Below the pieces are notes generated by a model. The model was given only the letters and a program-made list of their open reading frames with translations, made no database searches and had not been told where the DNA came from. The translations under genes and the position numbers were made by a program. A stretch of DNA of 64,000 bases from Herbiconiux sp. (GTDB lineage: Bacteria > Actinomycetota > Actinomycetes > Actinomycetales > Microbacteriaceae): positions 62,001 through 126,000 of the forward strand of contig NZ_SCVE01000001.1 of NCBI RefSeq assembly GCF_004297105.1, given 5' to 3'. Positions 20,910 to 30,910 of the stretch are shown here, one piece after another; the stretch's first letter is position 1, and the number at the start of each line of letters is the position of its first letter.

Positions 20910-23384
20910 TCAGCGTGCGGCGTTGTCGTCGCCGGTGTCGGATGCCTCGGATGACGCCGCCGCACCGGCCTCACGACCGGCGAACGGCAGCCCCGCGCTG
21001 CCCACGACATCCGGCGCATCCTCCCCGTGCTCGCGCGTGTAGGCGCGGTGGGCGGCCCGTTCGTCGTCCATGCGCTGCGAGAGACCGGCATACGCGGTCG
21101 ACAGGCGCGGCACCCGCCGGATGACGTCCATCACGAGCCGGAACCGGTCGAGATCGTTGAGCATCAGCATGTCGAAGGGCGTCGTGGTGGTGCCCTGCTC
21201 CTTGAAGCCGCGCACGTGGATGTTCGCGTGGTTCGTGCGCCGGTAGGTCAGCCGGTGGATGAGCGACGGATACCCGTGGAACGCGAACACCACGGGCTTG
21301 TCCTTGGTGAAGAGCGCGTCGAAGGCCTCGCTCTCGAGACCGTGCGGATGCTCGGTGGAGTCCTGCAGGCGCATCAGGTCGACGACGTTCACGAACCGCA
21401 CCGCGAGATCCGGGATCTCGGAGCGCAGGATCTGAACGGCCGCCATGGCCTCCACGGTGGGAACGTCGCCGGCCGCGGCGACGACCACGTCCGGCTCCTC
21501 GCCGGGCCGCTCGGTGCCCGCCCATTCCCAGACGCTCGCCCCGCGGGCGCCGTGCGTGCGCGCCTCCTCGAGCGAGAGCAGCGAGGCCGTGGGCTGCTTG
21601 CCCGCCACGATCACGTTCACGTAGTCGCGGGTGTTGAAGCAGTGCTCGGCGGTGACGAGGAGGGTGTTGGCATCCGGTGGCAGGTACACCCGCACCACGC
21701 TGGCCTGCTTGTTCACCACGTGGTCGAGGAAGCCGGGATCCTGGTGCGAGAAGCCGTTGTGATCCTGCCGCCAGACGTGCGACGAGAGCAGATAGGTGAA
21801 CGACGAGACCGGTCGCCGCCACTCCACCTTCGCGCTCGACTCGAGCCACTTCGCGTACTGGTTGAACATTGAGTCGACCACGTGGATGAATGCCTCGTAC
21901 GAGGTGAAGAGGCCGTGCCGCCCCGTGAGCAGGTAGCCCTCGAGCAGGCCCTGCATCGCGTTCTCACTCAGCATCTCGATCACGCGCCCCTCGTGCGCGA
22001 GGTGCTCATCGGTGTCGAGCAGCTCCCCCTGCCACGCCTTCGCCGTGACGTCGTAGACGTCGTCGAGACGGTTCGACGCCACCTCGTCGGGCCCGAAGAT
22101 GCGGAAATCGTCGGGGTTCGCGCGGATGATGTCGCGGAGCCATCGTCCGAGAACGCGGGTGGGCTCGACAACGGTTCCCCGGCCCTCGGGCCCGGCATCG
22201 TCGGCGACCTCGACCGCGTGGGCGGCGAGCGGGGGCAGGGAGAGGTCGCGGCGCAGCAGGCCGCCGTTGGCGTGCGGGTTGGCGCTCATCCGCAGGTCGC
22301 CTTCGGGGCGGTCGACGCCGAGGGATTCGACGGGGATTCCGGATGCGTCGAACAGCTCGTGTGCGCGATAGCTCTTCAACCACTCCTCGAGCTGGGCGAG
22401 GTGCTCGGGGTTGTCGCGCACACCGGAGAGCGGCACCTGGTGCGCGCGCCAGGTGTTCTCGACCGGGAGGCCGTCGACCACCTTCGGGCCGGTCCAGCCC
22501 TTCGGGGTCTTCAGCACGATCATGGGCCAGGCCGGGCGCACGCCCTCGCCGGCGGGGCCGCCGTTCTCCGCGCTCGTGCGGGCCGCATCCTGGATCGCGG
22601 TGATGTCGTCGAAGCACTCCGCGAGCACGGCGGCGAACCGCTCGTGTACCGCTGCCGGATCCTCGCCGTCGAAGCCGCCCGTGACGAACCGCGGCGAGTA
22701 GCCGTAGCCCACGAAGAGCGACCGCAGCTCGTCTTCGGGGATGCGGGCGAGGATCGTGGGGTTCGCGATCTTGTAGCCGTTGAGGTTGAGGATCGGCAGC
22801 ACCGCGCCATCCGTGGCGGGATCGAGGAACTTGTTGAGGTGCCAGCTCGTGGCGAGGGTGGCGGTCTCGGCCTCGCCGTCGCCCACGACACACGCGGCCA
22901 CGAGCGACGGGTTGTCGAGAACGGCGCCGTAGGCGTGCACCAGCGAGTAGCCGAGCTCGCCGCCCTCATTGATCGACCCCGGTGTCTCGGGCGCCGCGTG
23001 CGACGGGATGCCGCCCGGGAACGAGAACTGCCGGAACAGTCGCTGCATCCCCTCGCCGTTGAAGGGCACCTTGGGGAACAACTCGGAGTAGGTGCCGTCG
23101 AGCCAGGCGTTCGCCACCACGCCGGGGCCGCCGTGCCCCGGGCCGGCGAGGTAGATCACGTTCGACGACCGTTCCACGATCACCTTGTTGAGGTGCGCCC
23201 ACACGAGGTTGAGGGCGGGGGTGGTGCCCCAGTGGCCGAGCAGCCGGGGCTTGATGTCGTCGCGGGAGAGTGGCCGCTCGAGCAGTGGGTTGTCGAGCAG
23301 GTAGATCTGTCCGACGGAGAGATAGTTCGCCGCGCGCCACCACGCGTCGACTCGGTCGAGCGGAACGGGAGCGTCTGAGGTCAT
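20910..23384 (-). CDS. xfp: Xylulose 5-phosphate/fructose 6-phosphate phosphoketolase
   Basis: Protein of 824 residues, normal length. This thiamine-diphosphate enzyme splits xylulose 5-phosphate (often also fructose 6-phosphate) with phosphate into acetyl phosphate and a sugar phosphate. Motifs: [46 protein letters not shown], the cofactor region [15 protein letters not shown], and in the C-terminal half [19 protein letters not shown] and [16 protein letters not shown]. The product feeds AckA or Pta encoded nearby. The last 25 residues are low-complexity Ala/Ser/Asp. Followed by a small ORF and a strong terminator. Confidence 0.97.
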   Translation of the reverse strand: MTSDAPVPLDRVDAWWRAANYLSVGQIYLLDNPLLERPLSRDDIKPRLLGHWGTTPALNLVWAHLNKVIVERSSNVIYLAGPGHGGPGVVANAWLDGTYSELFPKVPFNGEGMQRLFRQFSFPGGIPSHAAPETPGSINEGGELGYSLVHAYGAVLDNPSLVAACVVGDGEAETATLATSWHLNKFLDPATDGAVLPILNLNGYKIANPTILARIPEDELRSLFVGYGYSPRFVTGGFDGEDPAAVHERFAAVLAECFDDITAIQDAARTSAENGGPAGEGVRPAWPMIVLKTPKGWTGPKVVDGLPVENTWRAHQVPLSGVRDNPEHLAQLEEWLKSYRAHELFDASGIPVESLGVDRPEGDLRMSANPHANGGLLRRDLSLPPLAAHAVEVADDAGPEGRGTVVEPTRVLGRWLRDIIRANPDDFRIFGPDEVASNRLDDVYDVTAKAWQGELLDTDEHLAHEGRVIEMLSENAMQGLLEGYLLTGRHGLFTSYEAFIHVVDSMFNQYAKWLESSAKVEWRRPVSSFTYLLSSHVWRQDHNGFSHQDPGFLDHVVNKQASVVRVYLPPDANTLLVTAEHCFNTRDYVNVIVAGKQPTASLLSLEEARTHGARGASVWEWAGTERPGEEPDVVVAAAGDVPTVEAMAAVQILRSEIPDLAVRFVNVVDLMRLQDSTEHPHGLESEAFDALFTKDKPVVFAFHGYPSLIHRLTYRRTNHANIHVRGFKEQGTTTTPFDMLMLNDLDRFRLVMDVIRRVPRLSTAYAGLSQRMDDERAAHRAYTREHGEDAPDVVGSAGLPFAGREAGAAASSEASDTGDDNAAR

Positions 23385-23520
23385 GACCTCAGCGTAGGCA
23401 CGAGGATCGACCGTGCACAGGGCCCAAAGGCACAGAACCGGTGAACAGCTCCGGCCTCCGGCCGGCGTCCGACCGCCGCGAGCCCGGGGTTCGGGCGGAG
23501 TCAGGTGCCGCCGGGCGGAG

Positions 23521-23892
23521 TCAGCCGCGCAGGAGATCGGCGACGATCGCCACCACGAGCGACACCGCCGCCACCACGAGCGCCGCAGCCACGATGATCC
23601 GCGCGGCGAACGGACGCCCCGTCCGCACCCGTGCCGGCAACCCCGCGATCAGCCCGGCCGCGACAGCGATCAGGAGGCCACCGCCCGCGATGCCGAGCGC
23701 GAGAAGCAGCCCGGCCCCGATCTCGGGACTGTGCAGATACCCGAGCAGGAGCGCTCCCCCATAGATGATCGCCGCTGTGATCACGCCGGCGAGCACACGG
23801 GTGCCGATGTCGCGCCAGAACTTCTCCTCGCGCATCCAGGCCGCCGGCCAGTACCAGGGCCGGGTCGGCGCGGGCGTCGTGTCTTCGGGCAT
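23521..23892 (-). CDS. Small membrane protein
   Basis: Protein of 123 residues, not recognised. After a polar N-terminus with [16 protein letters not shown] it has three hydrophobic segments: [40 protein letters not shown] and [19 protein letters not shown]. Probably an inner-membrane protein of unknown role. Monocistronic and divergent from the next gene. The 136 bases between its stop and the xfp start hold only GC-rich sequence. Confidence 0.7.
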   Translation of the reverse strand: MPEDTTPAPTRPWYWPAAWMREEKFWRDIGTRVLAGVITAAIIYGGALLLGYLHSPEIGAGLLLALGIAGGGLLIAVAAGLIAGLPARVRTGRPFAARIIVAAALVVAAVSLVVAIVADLLRG

Positions 23893-24057
23893 GGCTGCAC
23901 CCTAATGCGAAATCGCTGATCCTGCCGTCTGAACGCCGGCTGGGAGCATCCGGAGCCCTGTCCCCCGGATGGCCTCTAGTTCCGCACGATTGCCGCCCGT
24001 ATCCTCGAAGCAGACGACAGAACGGGTGCGACGGCACCCTCGACGAGGTGAGAGCCG

Positions 24058-24687
24058 ATGGCCATCCGACCGAGCTCCGACACCGGCATCGACGTGCGCC
24101 CCCGGGCCCAGATCTTCAGTCAGACGCGGCTCGTTGCCGCTGCTCTCATCCTGCCTGTCTTCACGGCCATGTTCTGGTTCGCCATTCCCCGTGGCACCTG
24201 GCCGCGCGTCGTGATCGCGATGTTGTTCGTGGTGGCGCTCTACGCGGCCGGAGCCGCCCTGCTGCGCGGAGTGAGCGTGCGCATCACCCACGACGGGCTG
24301 ATCGAACGCGGCTACTTCATCCACAACAACCGCATCCCGGCCAAGCGCATCGCCACGGCGCTGGTGGTCGACGTCTATCGCGGAGCGAGCACCGACACGA
24401 ACCGGCAGCTCTTCCTGCTCGACTCCACGGGCGAGCTCCTGCTCCGGATGCGCGGCGAGTTCTGGTCGAACGACGACATCGACGCCGTCACGCACGCCTT
24501 CGACGTGCCGGTCCAGCACCGGCCGGATCCGGTCACCGCCGCGCGGCTGCGCACCGAGATGCCCGACTTGCTCTACTGGTTCGAGCGCTGGCCGTGGGTG
24601 GGCGGACTCGCGGTGGCCGGGGCGATCGCGCTACTGGCGCTGCTGCTGATAGCCCTCATGTCGCCGGCGAGCCTCGTCATCTCCTGA
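24058..24687 (+). CDS. Membrane protein with a PH-like domain
   Basis: Protein of 209 residues. Two membrane segments lie at residues 25-65 (LVAAALILPVFTAMFWFAIP and VVIAMLFVVALYAAGAALL) and one at the C-terminus (LAVAGAIALLALLLIALM). Between them is a soluble domain with VRITHDGLIERGYFIHNNRIPAKRIATALVV, resembling bacterial PH domains. Function unknown. AGGTGA upstream supports the start. Confidence 0.75.
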   Translation: MAIRPSSDTGIDVRPRAQIFSQTRLVAAALILPVFTAMFWFAIPRGTWPRVVIAMLFVVALYAAGAALLRGVSVRITHDGLIERGYFIHNNRIPAKRIATALVVDVYRGASTDTNRQLFLLDSTGELLLRMRGEFWSNDDIDAVTHAFDVPVQHRPDPVTAARLRTEMPDLLYWFERWPWVGGLAVAGAIALLALLLIALMSPASLVIS

Positions 24688-24705
24688 TCACACCGGGAAG
24701 TGACG

Positions 24706-24753
24706 CATTTCAGAGGCACCGGTGCCTTATACGCCCTCGGTATCGCTGAAATG
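24706..24753. terminator. Branched hairpin between convergent genes
   Basis: Outer arms CATTTCAG (24706-24713) and CTGAAATG (24746-24753) enclose the palindrome GGCACCGGTGCC (24715-24726) and a weak ATAC/GTAT stem. It separates two convergent genes and may terminate both. There is no T-tract, so processing or another role is possible. Confidence 0.5.
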
Positions 24754-24758
24754 TGGAG

Positions 24759-25331
24759 TTACCCGCACGACCGCACGAAGAGCACGCCGTCGGGGACGCT
24801 GCGGCGGCGCTCGAAGCCGACGCGCGGGTAGAAGGCCTGCGCGCCGGCGTTCGCCGGATCGACCACGAGGTGGATGCCGGGCACCCCGGCAACGGCCAGA
24901 TTCGCGGCGAAGGTCTCGACGAGCATCCGTCCCGCACCACGGCCTTGCGCGGCGGGCAGCAGGTCGATGTGGAGGTGCGCGGGATAGGCCTGCGTCTCGT
25001 CGGCGGCGATCGCGCTGCCGAGCGCAGCGACGTGGGCGGCCCGCTCCGCTGCGGTGAGCGAGCTCGGCCACCCCGCGAATCGCTCTGCGAACGCCGGCGT
25101 GTCCGGCGTTCCCACGAGGTAGCCCACCACCTCGCCGTCGGCCTCGGCCACGAACGCCCACTCGGGCTCGAGCGCCAGGTAGGGAGCGGCGTAGCGGTCG
25201 GTGAGGGCACGGGCATCCGGATGCAGCCCCGTCGCGTCACGACCGGCATCCCCCGTGCGCACGCAGATGTCGAGCACGGCGGCGGTGTCGCCGGCACGGT
25301 CGGGATCGAACGCCCGGATCGTCACCCCCAT
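24759..25331 (-). CDS. GNAT family N-acetyltransferase
   Basis: Protein of 190 residues with EWAFVAEADGEVVGYLVGTPDT, AHLHIDLLPAAQGRGAGRMLVETF (acetyl-CoA loop Q-G-R-G-A-G) and HLVVDPANAGAQAFYPRVGF. It resembles the O-GlcNAcase-associated/YjgM-like GNATs. The substrate is unknown. The start at 25331 (MGVTIRAFDPDRAGD) is chosen because the fold begins there; an ATG at 25394 would add an unrelated Arg/Gly-rich stretch. No clear ribosome binding site was seen. Confidence 0.85.
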   Translation of the reverse strand: MGVTIRAFDPDRAGDTAAVLDICVRTGDAGRDATGLHPDARALTDRYAAPYLALEPEWAFVAEADGEVVGYLVGTPDTPAFAERFAGWPSSLTAAERAAHVAALGSAIAADETQAYPAHLHIDLLPAAQGRGAGRMLVETFAANLAVAGVPGIHLVVDPANAGAQAFYPRVGFERRRSVPDGVLFVRSCG

Positions 25332-25428
25332 GGCGCCGGCACCCGACTGACCGCGCAGTGCTGCTCCGCAGGCACGCCCGCGACGGGTCGCCACGGCCCG
25401 ACGGCGGTCGTGGTGCGTTCGCCCACCG

Positions 25429-26574
25429 TCACGCGCGGCCGACCCACTCCGGCGGGCGCACCTGCCAGTCGTCGACCAGCTCGGTGCGCACGGTCACGCC
25501 CGAACCCGGCCCCGCCGGCACGGCCAGGCGGCCGTCGACGAGCACGAACGATTCCGTGAGGTCGTCGGCAAAGTACCGGTTCGATGCCGATGTGTCGCCC
25601 GGCAGCGTGAAGCCGGGCAGCGCGGCGAGCGCCACGTTCGCCGCACGGCCGAGGCCCGTCTCGAGCATCCCGCCGCACCAGACCGGCACGTCGCGCTCTC
25701 GGCAGGCGTCGTGGATGCGGATCGCCTCGAGGTAGCCGCCCACCCGACCAGGCTTGATGTTGATGATCGACGTCGCGTCGCGTTCGATGGCGTCGATGGC
25801 CACCGTGGTGTTCGTGATCGACTCGTCGAGGCACACCGGGGTGTCGATGGCGTGGGCCAGCCGCACGTGCGCGGCGATGTCCTCCTCCACGAAGGGCTGC
25901 TCGATCAGCAGCAGGCCGAACTCGTCGAGTTGCCGGAGGTGATCGATGTCGGCGATCGTGTAGGCGGTGTTCGCGTCGACCTGCAGCAGGGCATCCGACC
26001 CCAGCATCGACCGCACCGCGGCCACGGGCTCCACGTCCCAGCCGGGTTTGATCTTGAGCTTGATGCGCCGGTAGCCCTCGTCGCGGTAGCCCGCGACCTC
26101 CTCGAGGAGCGCGTCGATCGACGGGGCGATGCCCACCGACACCCCGCAGTCGACCTCGGGCCGAACGGCTCCGAAGTACTCGCCGAAGCTCACGCCGGAT
26201 GCGCGCGTCTGCGCGTCGAGCACCGCCACCTCCAGGGCGGCCTTCGCCATCCGGTGGCCCACGGCGAACTCGAGCACTCCGGCGACATCCGATGCCCGCA
26301 GCGTGCGCGCCGTGAGCAGGGCGGGCGCGAGGTAGTCACGGATGACGGCTGCCGCACCGCCGACGTACTCGCTCGAGTACACCGGGTCGGCCATCGCCAC
26401 GCACTCGCCCCAGCCGTCGCCCTCGGTGGTGAGCACGTGCACGAGTAGCACCTCGCGCGCGGTCTGCCGGCCGAAGCTCGTCTCGAAGGGCCGCACGAGC
26501 GGCATGCCGATGCGATGCAGCTCGACCGCCTCGATCTCGACGGCGTCGATCCCACCCAGGAGTCCGGTTCTCAT
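25429..26574 (-). CDS. menC: o-Succinylbenzoate synthase / N-acylamino acid racemase
   Basis: Enolase-superfamily enzyme of 381 residues, of the long Bacillus-type menC group. It dehydrates SHCHC to o-succinylbenzoate in menaquinone synthesis; members may also racemise N-acylamino acids. Motifs: RRIKLKIKPGWD with the general base Lys, metal ligands in LQVDANTAYT, LIEQPF and CLDESI, then INIKPGRVGGYLEA with the second Lys. No other men genes are in the window, so a racemase role cannot be excluded. It stands alone between GNAT and PAP2 genes on the same strand. Confidence 0.88.
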   Translation of the reverse strand: MRTGLLGGIDAVEIEAVELHRIGMPLVRPFETSFGRQTAREVLLVHVLTTEGDGWGECVAMADPVYSSEYVGGAAAVIRDYLAPALLTARTLRASDVAGVLEFAVGHRMAKAALEVAVLDAQTRASGVSFGEYFGAVRPEVDCGVSVGIAPSIDALLEEVAGYRDEGYRRIKLKIKPGWDVEPVAAVRSMLGSDALLQVDANTAYTIADIDHLRQLDEFGLLLIEQPFVEEDIAAHVRLAHAIDTPVCLDESITNTTVAIDAIERDATSIINIKPGRVGGYLEAIRIHDACRERDVPVWCGGMLETGLGRAANVALAALPGFTLPGDTSASNRYFADDLTESFVLVDGRLAVPAGPGSGVTVRTELVDDWQVRPPEWVGRA

Positions 26575-26591
26575 GGGTCGACGTTACCGGT

Positions 26592-27323
26592 TCAGGATGC
26601 TCCGGCGGAATGCATCCAGATCGGTCGGTGCACGGCCTCCCGCTCGCGGTAGAGCCGAGCGGCGAACGGCGCCCAGAGCAGCACGGCGACGCCGGCGCCG
26701 AGGAGCAGGCCGCCCACGGTGTCGCTCAGCCAGTGGGCCCCGAGGTAGGTGCGGCTGGCCATCATGAGCACGGTGTAGGCGGATCCGGCCACCCAGATCC
26801 ACACCCGCACGAAGATGATGCCGAGGGTCACCGCGAGGGTGGCGGCGTTCGCCGAGTGACCCGAGGGAAAGGAGCCGAAGTCGGCGGTGACGAGGATGTC
26901 CTCCGGCCGGGGCCGGCCGACGACCGTCTTCAGGATCTGCACCAGCCCCGCACTCACGATGATGGCGATGGTGAAGTAGAGCGCTGCCCACGGCCTCCGG
27001 AACACCAGGAGCAGAGCGATCGAGACGAGCGGCACCACGAACACCGCGATGACCCCGCCGCCCAGGGAGTTCATGATGAGCGAGGGAACCTCCCACGCCG
27101 GGTTGCGGTGCTCGATGATCTCGTTCATCCACTCGGTGTCGAAGAAGAACGGGAGGCCGTTCTCACGGAACACCACCACCGCGCCGATGAGCAGAACGAA
27201 CACCAGGGCCACGATGCCCGAGACGATCGGCCACCGACGCGCCACCTTATAGGGGGCGGGAGCGCTCGAGGGCAGCGGTTGGCTGAGTGGGGGGATCTCG
27301 GGGGTCGGCTGCTCGGGGTCCAT
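26592..27323 (-). CDS. PAP2 family phosphatase
   Basis: Membrane protein of 243 residues. The three PAP2 motifs are visible: KTVVGRPRP, FPSGHSANA and SRTYLGAHWLSD (catalytic His in the last). About six membrane segments start after a Pro-rich cytoplasmic N-terminus. Likely dephosphorylates lipid phosphates such as undecaprenyl diphosphate or phosphatidate at the outer face. The stop lies 17 bases from the menC start. The 112 bases upstream (27324-27435) contain imperfect repeats of gccggatcagccc. Confidence 0.92.
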   Translation of the reverse strand: MDPEQPTPEIPPLSQPLPSSAPAPYKVARRWPIVSGIVALVFVLLIGAVVVFRENGLPFFFDTEWMNEIIEHRNPAWEVPSLIMNSLGGGVIAVFVVPLVSIALLLVFRRPWAALYFTIAIIVSAGLVQILKTVVGRPRPEDILVTADFGSFPSGHSANAATLAVTLGIIFVRVWIWVAGSAYTVLMMASRTYLGAHWLSDTVGGLLLGAGVAVLLWAPFAARLYREREAVHRPIWMHSAGAS

Positions 27324-27435
27324 CTTCGCGACCCTACCGCGATCGGTCCCGAGCCGGATCAGCCCGGGGCCGGATCAGCCCCGCGCCGGCTCAGCCCCCG
27401 CGCTGGATCCTCTGCCGGATCGACTCCCCGTCGGG

Positions 27436-28233
27436 TCACCCGAGCGCCGGGCCGGATGCCCCCGCCGCGATGTCGAGCACGGCCACCGACAGGTTGAACA
27501 CCACGTGGGTGAGGATCGAGGGCCCGAGCCGCCGGGTGAGCAGGGCGAGAGAGCCGAGCACCAGCCCGAAGACGAACAGGGTGATCAGCCGCGAGACCGC
27601 AGCCGGTGACTCGGGCACCCCGTCGAGGTGGAAGAGCATGAAGAGAAGGGCGGATCCGGCGACTGCGACGACGGACGCCAGCCTCCGGCGCCCCTCCGGT
27701 ACCTCCAGGCGGGCGGCTACCGCACCGTCGTCGTGCTGCCCGAGGACCGCATTGCGGATCGAACGCAGCAGCAGACCCCGGAAGTAGAGCTCCTCGACCA
27801 CGGGTGTGATGAGGGATGCCGCCACCACCGCGGTGAGCACGAACCACACCGGGTCGCTCCCCACGCCGCCCGTGAACGGGGTGGCCGGAGCCCCCGCGAC
27901 GAGCCGAACGAGTTCGGCGAGGCCCAGGGCGACGAATCGCAACAGGATGCCGCAGAGCACGCCGATCGCGATGTCGAGCAGCCGGAACCGCAGCCCGAAG
28001 TCGGCCGAGAGACTCCGCCGGCCGCGCAGGTACGAGGCCACGAGCACCACCACGACGAACGGCAGCCAGCCGCCGAGCACCTGGTTGATGGCGTAGGAGA
28101 GGCCGGGCTGCAGGGCGACCTCTGGTGTGCGGGCGATCAGTTGCGCCACGGAGGAGAGCAGCAGGAAGAGCACGCCGCCGGCGAAGGCGTCGACGAGCCC
28201 CCAACGCGGGGCGACGGGGGTCTTCTCGGTCAC
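27436..28233 (-). CDS. CPBP family intramembrane metalloprotease
   Basis: Protein of 265 residues (GTG start) with about seven membrane segments and the CPBP/Abi motifs: PVVEELYFRGLLL (catalytic Glu pair and Arg), LLFMLFHLDG and THVVFNLSVAV. Members cleave membrane substrates or protect against bacteriocins. The same frame is open to an ATG at 28347, but that extension is a 48-base tandem repeat encoding ATPPARDPARPRAGS twice, so I take the GTG at 28233 as the likelier start. Neither start has a good ribosome binding site. Confidence 0.82.
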   Translation of the reverse strand: MTEKTPVAPRWGLVDAFAGGVLFLLLSSVAQLIARTPEVALQPGLSYAINQVLGGWLPFVVVVLVASYLRGRRSLSADFGLRFRLLDIAIGVLCGILLRFVALGLAELVRLVAGAPATPFTGGVGSDPVWFVLTAVVAASLITPVVEELYFRGLLLRSIRNAVLGQHDDGAVAARLEVPEGRRRLASVVAVAGSALLFMLFHLDGVPESPAAVSRLITLFVFGLVLGSLALLTRRLGPSILTHVVFNLSVAVLDIAAGASGPALG

Positions 28234-28246
28234 GAGGGCAACGCTA

Positions 28247-28342
28247 CCGGCTCGCGGGCGAGCGGGGTCGCGGGCGGGCGGGGTCGCGGGCGAGCCGGCT
28301 CGCGGGCGAGCGGGGTCGCGGGCGGGCGGGGTCGCGGCCGAC
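28247..28342. repeat. 48-base tandem repeat upstream of the CPBP gene
   Basis: Two almost identical 48-base units (28247-28294 and 28295-28342), each made of three 16-base GC-rich subunits (gggtcgcgggcg core). They fill the gap between the CPBP gene and the ABC-protein gene. Confidence 0.88.
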
Positions 28343-28366
28343 GACACACGCCCGTCGGCGCTTCGC

Positions 28367-30241
28367 TCAGTCCGGTGCGAGCAACGGAGCGATCTCGGTG
28401 GCAGGGGTGGCGGCCGGCACCGTCCCCGTGACCCGCCCTTCGGCCATCACCACGATGCGATCGCAGACGCGGCGCAGCGACTCGAGGTCGTCGGAGGCGA
28501 TCACCACTCCCTTGCCCGCGGACGTGGCACGCGCGAGGTCGGTCTCGAGGTCGGCCCGCTCGATCGCCGTCGACCCCTGAAACGGTTCGCCGAGCAGCAG
28601 CACGTCACGCTCGCTCGTGGCGAAGGCCTGCACGAGACCCCGGATGCGCGCTGCCGTGTCCCCCTCTCGACTCACCGAGCGCACGGCGCCGAGGATCTTG
28701 CTCCCGAGCCCGTCGGCCGCCCCCTCTTCAACGTCCACCATTCCCGAGCGCACGAACCCGGGCATCCTGCCGGCCGAGACGGGGACGCTGATGCCACCGA
28801 GGAACCGCATCCGGTAGCGGGGCGCGTCCGTGCTGGCGAAGAAGAGCCCGGCCGCGATCGCCTTCTCGACGGTCGAGGTGTCGACCTGGGTGCTGCGTAC
28901 GAGCACCGTTCCGGTGGCGGCGGTTCCGGCCGATCGGCCGTACACGCTGAGGAGGAGCGTCTCACTGCCCGAGCGGGCCAGCCCGGCGAGCCCCACGATT
29001 TCGCCCGCGCCCACCGTCAGATCGGCTTCCTCGACGCTGAGGCGCTCGGGGTGGAAGGCGTCGTGGGTGCTCCAGCTCTCGATGCGGAGCAATTCGCGGG
29101 CGGCCGTTTCGTCACGAACCGCGCCGCCGTCGTGAACAGCGGCCTCGTCGCCGCGATCACCATCGCCTTCGCCGGCGGATGGCTGTCCCGGGCGGTCGAC
29201 CATTGCGCGAAGGATCCCGCACCGAACCGCGTCAGCGCGAACGGCGTCAGCGCGAACGGCGTCGACCAGGGCGTCGGCACCCGGGGTCGCCCAGTCCGCA
29301 CGCGGATACTCGGCCACCACGTCGCCATCACGCGCTACGACGACCGAGTCGGCGTAGCCGAGCGCCTCACGGGGCTTCTGGGTGAGCACGAGCACCCCGA
29401 TCCCCGCATCCCGAAGCACCTCGATGGCGCGCCTGACGCGCGCCGCCTCCTCGCCCCGGAGGAGCGCAGTCGGCTCATCGATCACCACGAGTCCCACGTC
29501 GCGCTGCAGTGCGCGCGCCAGCTCCACGAAGAGCCGGTCGAACTCCCCCAGGTCACGACCCGCGGCCGTGGGGGCGAGAGTGCTGCCGAGCCGGCCGAGC
29601 AGTCCGGCGGTGCGGGCGCGCATGGCGGCCCAGTCGATGCCGATCGGGATCGGCCCGAGCATCCGGCGCACCATGTCGCCCAGGAAGACGTTCTCGCTCA
29701 CGTCGAACGAGGGGCTGATGCCGCTGCGGCGGGTGATCACAGCGATTCGGGCGTCGCCGAGGAGAGCTCCGGATGCGCGCACGCCGCCCGCCGAGACGGT
29801 CGGGGTCGGCGGGGTGCGATCACCGCGGCCGGGGCCGCGCGCGGTGCCCGGGTCGCTCGCGGTGCCCGGATCGCGCGCGGTGCCCGGGTCGCGCGCGGTG
29901 CTCATCCGGCGCCTCGCCACCCGGGAGCCCTGCTCGTCGCGCACGATGTGGTCGGCCACCGCGCGGAGAAGCTGGTCTGCGCCGGAGCCGTTCTCCCCGA
30001 TCATCGCCACGATGCGGCCGGAGGGGACGTCGACGGATCCGGATCCCAGACGCAGGTGGTAGGCGGCCTCCTGGCTCGCAGGCTGCAGCGCCGGTGCGCC
30101 CTCGACCGTCTCGTCTGCCACGGCTCCACGGTAGTCGTCCGCCGGCACGACCGACCACCGCGCCACGGGGTGAGAACCTGCGCCCCCACCCCGCCCGACA
30201 CCGGCAAGGCCACTCGGCGCGCCGCCGGCCGGCACCGTCAT
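28367..30241 (-). CDS. Degenerate RbsA-like double ABC protein
   Basis: Protein of 624 residues with two ABC domains arranged as in sugar-importer ATPases. In the first, the P-loop reads GENGSGAD (residues 82-89), where GENGSGKS is expected: the essential Lys is Ala. FVELARAL and LVVIDEPTALL retain the signature and Walker B regions. The second has GLAGLARSGSETLLL and a Walker B LLLGEPFQG with Gly in place of Asp. Two in-frame repeats interrupt it: ARDPGT (residues about 108-130) and DAVRA. No permease or binding protein is nearby. Conventional transport ATPase activity is doubtful. ATGA overlap with the GNAT-like gene. Confidence 0.8.
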   Translation of the reverse strand: MTVPAGGAPSGLAGVGRGGGAGSHPVARWSVVPADDYRGAVADETVEGAPALQPASQEAAYHLRLGSGSVDVPSGRIVAMIGENGSGADQLLRAVADHIVRDEQGSRVARRRMSTARDPGTARDPGTASDPGTARGPGRGDRTPPTPTVSAGGVRASGALLGDARIAVITRRSGISPSFDVSENVFLGDMVRRMLGPIPIGIDWAAMRARTAGLLGRLGSTLAPTAAGRDLGEFDRLFVELARALQRDVGLVVIDEPTALLRGEEAARVRRAIEVLRDAGIGVLVLTQKPREALGYADSVVVARDGDVVAEYPRADWATPGADALVDAVRADAVRADAVRCGILRAMVDRPGQPSAGEGDGDRGDEAAVHDGGAVRDETAARELLRIESWSTHDAFHPERLSVEEADLTVGAGEIVGLAGLARSGSETLLLSVYGRSAGTAATGTVLVRSTQVDTSTVEKAIAAGLFFASTDAPRYRMRFLGGISVPVSAGRMPGFVRSGMVDVEEGAADGLGSKILGAVRSVSREGDTAARIRGLVQAFATSERDVLLLGEPFQGSTAIERADLETDLARATSAGKGVVIASDDLESLRRVCDRIVVMAEGRVTGTVPAATPATEIAPLLAPD

Positions 30242-30831
30242 CGGGCGGTGCCGACCAGCGGCGACGCAGAGCCTGCCGTGAGTGCCCGTGCCGAGTACGA
30301 CACCCGCAGCCGGGGGCCGGCGTCGACACCGGACTCGCCGCCGATGCCGGCGCCCGCAGCGGCATCGGGGGCCGCACCGGAAGCGGCGCCGAGCATCCGC
30401 TCGGTCACCACCGGGAGCCCGGCGGCCTTCGCCGCCTCCCGACGCCACTCCAGGGCGGCCTCGACGGCGGGTTCGTGACGGCGATGCGGCGCGACATCCA
30501 CCACCAGGTCGGGGGCCAGGATGGCGCCCGCATCGGCGAAGGCCCGGTGCGCCGAGCGGATCAGCGCCGCACCCCACACCTCGGGATGCGGGAGCGTCGC
30601 GTCGACGAGCAGGCAGTGCAACTCGATCGGATGCACCGACCCGACGGGGCCCCACCAGACTCCGCGGGCGACCGGCTGGTCGTCGACGAAGGCCAGCCAG
30701 ACCCAGTCGCGACGGTAGGTGCCCGCCGCGAGCCCGCGGCCGAAGCGGAGGGGATCGACCCAATCCAGGGGATCGGGATTTCTGAACGTGAGGAGCGCCT
30801 CATCGTGGGCGCGACTCGATGATGTGAACAC
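30238..30831 (-). CDS. GNAT-like acetyltransferase domain protein
   Basis: Protein of 197 residues, GTG start with GGAGGAA five bases upstream. RRDWVWLAFVDDQPVARGVWWGP and VHPIELHCLLVDATLPHPEVWGAALI fit GNAT strands, but the acetyl-CoA loop is not canonical. The C-terminal 55 residues are Ala/Gly-rich. It is translationally coupled to the degenerate ABC protein, so the two probably act together. A leader ORF and hairpins precede it. Confidence 0.7.
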   Translation of the reverse strand: MFTSSSRAHDEALLTFRNPDPLDWVDPLRFGRGLAAGTYRRDWVWLAFVDDQPVARGVWWGPVGSVHPIELHCLLVDATLPHPEVWGAALIRSAHRAFADAGAILAPDLVVDVAPHRRHEPAVEAALEWRREAAKAAGLPVVTERMLGAASGAAPDAAAGAGIGGESGVDAGPRLRVSYSARALTAGSASPLVGTAR

Positions 30832-30841
30832 GGTGGTTCCT

Positions 30842-30881
30842 CCAGGAAGAGATGAGCGTTTCGAAGGGAGACGCTTCCTGG
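30842..30881 (-). promoter_or_regulatory. Mutually exclusive hairpins at the GNAT-like ribosome binding site
   Basis: CCAGGAAG (30842-30849) and CTTCCTGG (30874-30881) can pair and would partly bury the GGAGG of the downstream gene. An inner stem AGCGTTTC/GAGACGCT (30855-30862 with 30868-30875) overlaps one outer arm, so the two structures compete. Confidence 0.45.
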
Positions 30882-30910
30882 CGGAGCCGCAGCTCAGGTG
30901 TGACGCGAGG

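Noticed and set aside
28234..28347. N-terminal extension of the CPBP protease to 28347
   Set aside because: The extension is encoded wholly by a 48-base tandem repeat and lacks a ribosome binding site.
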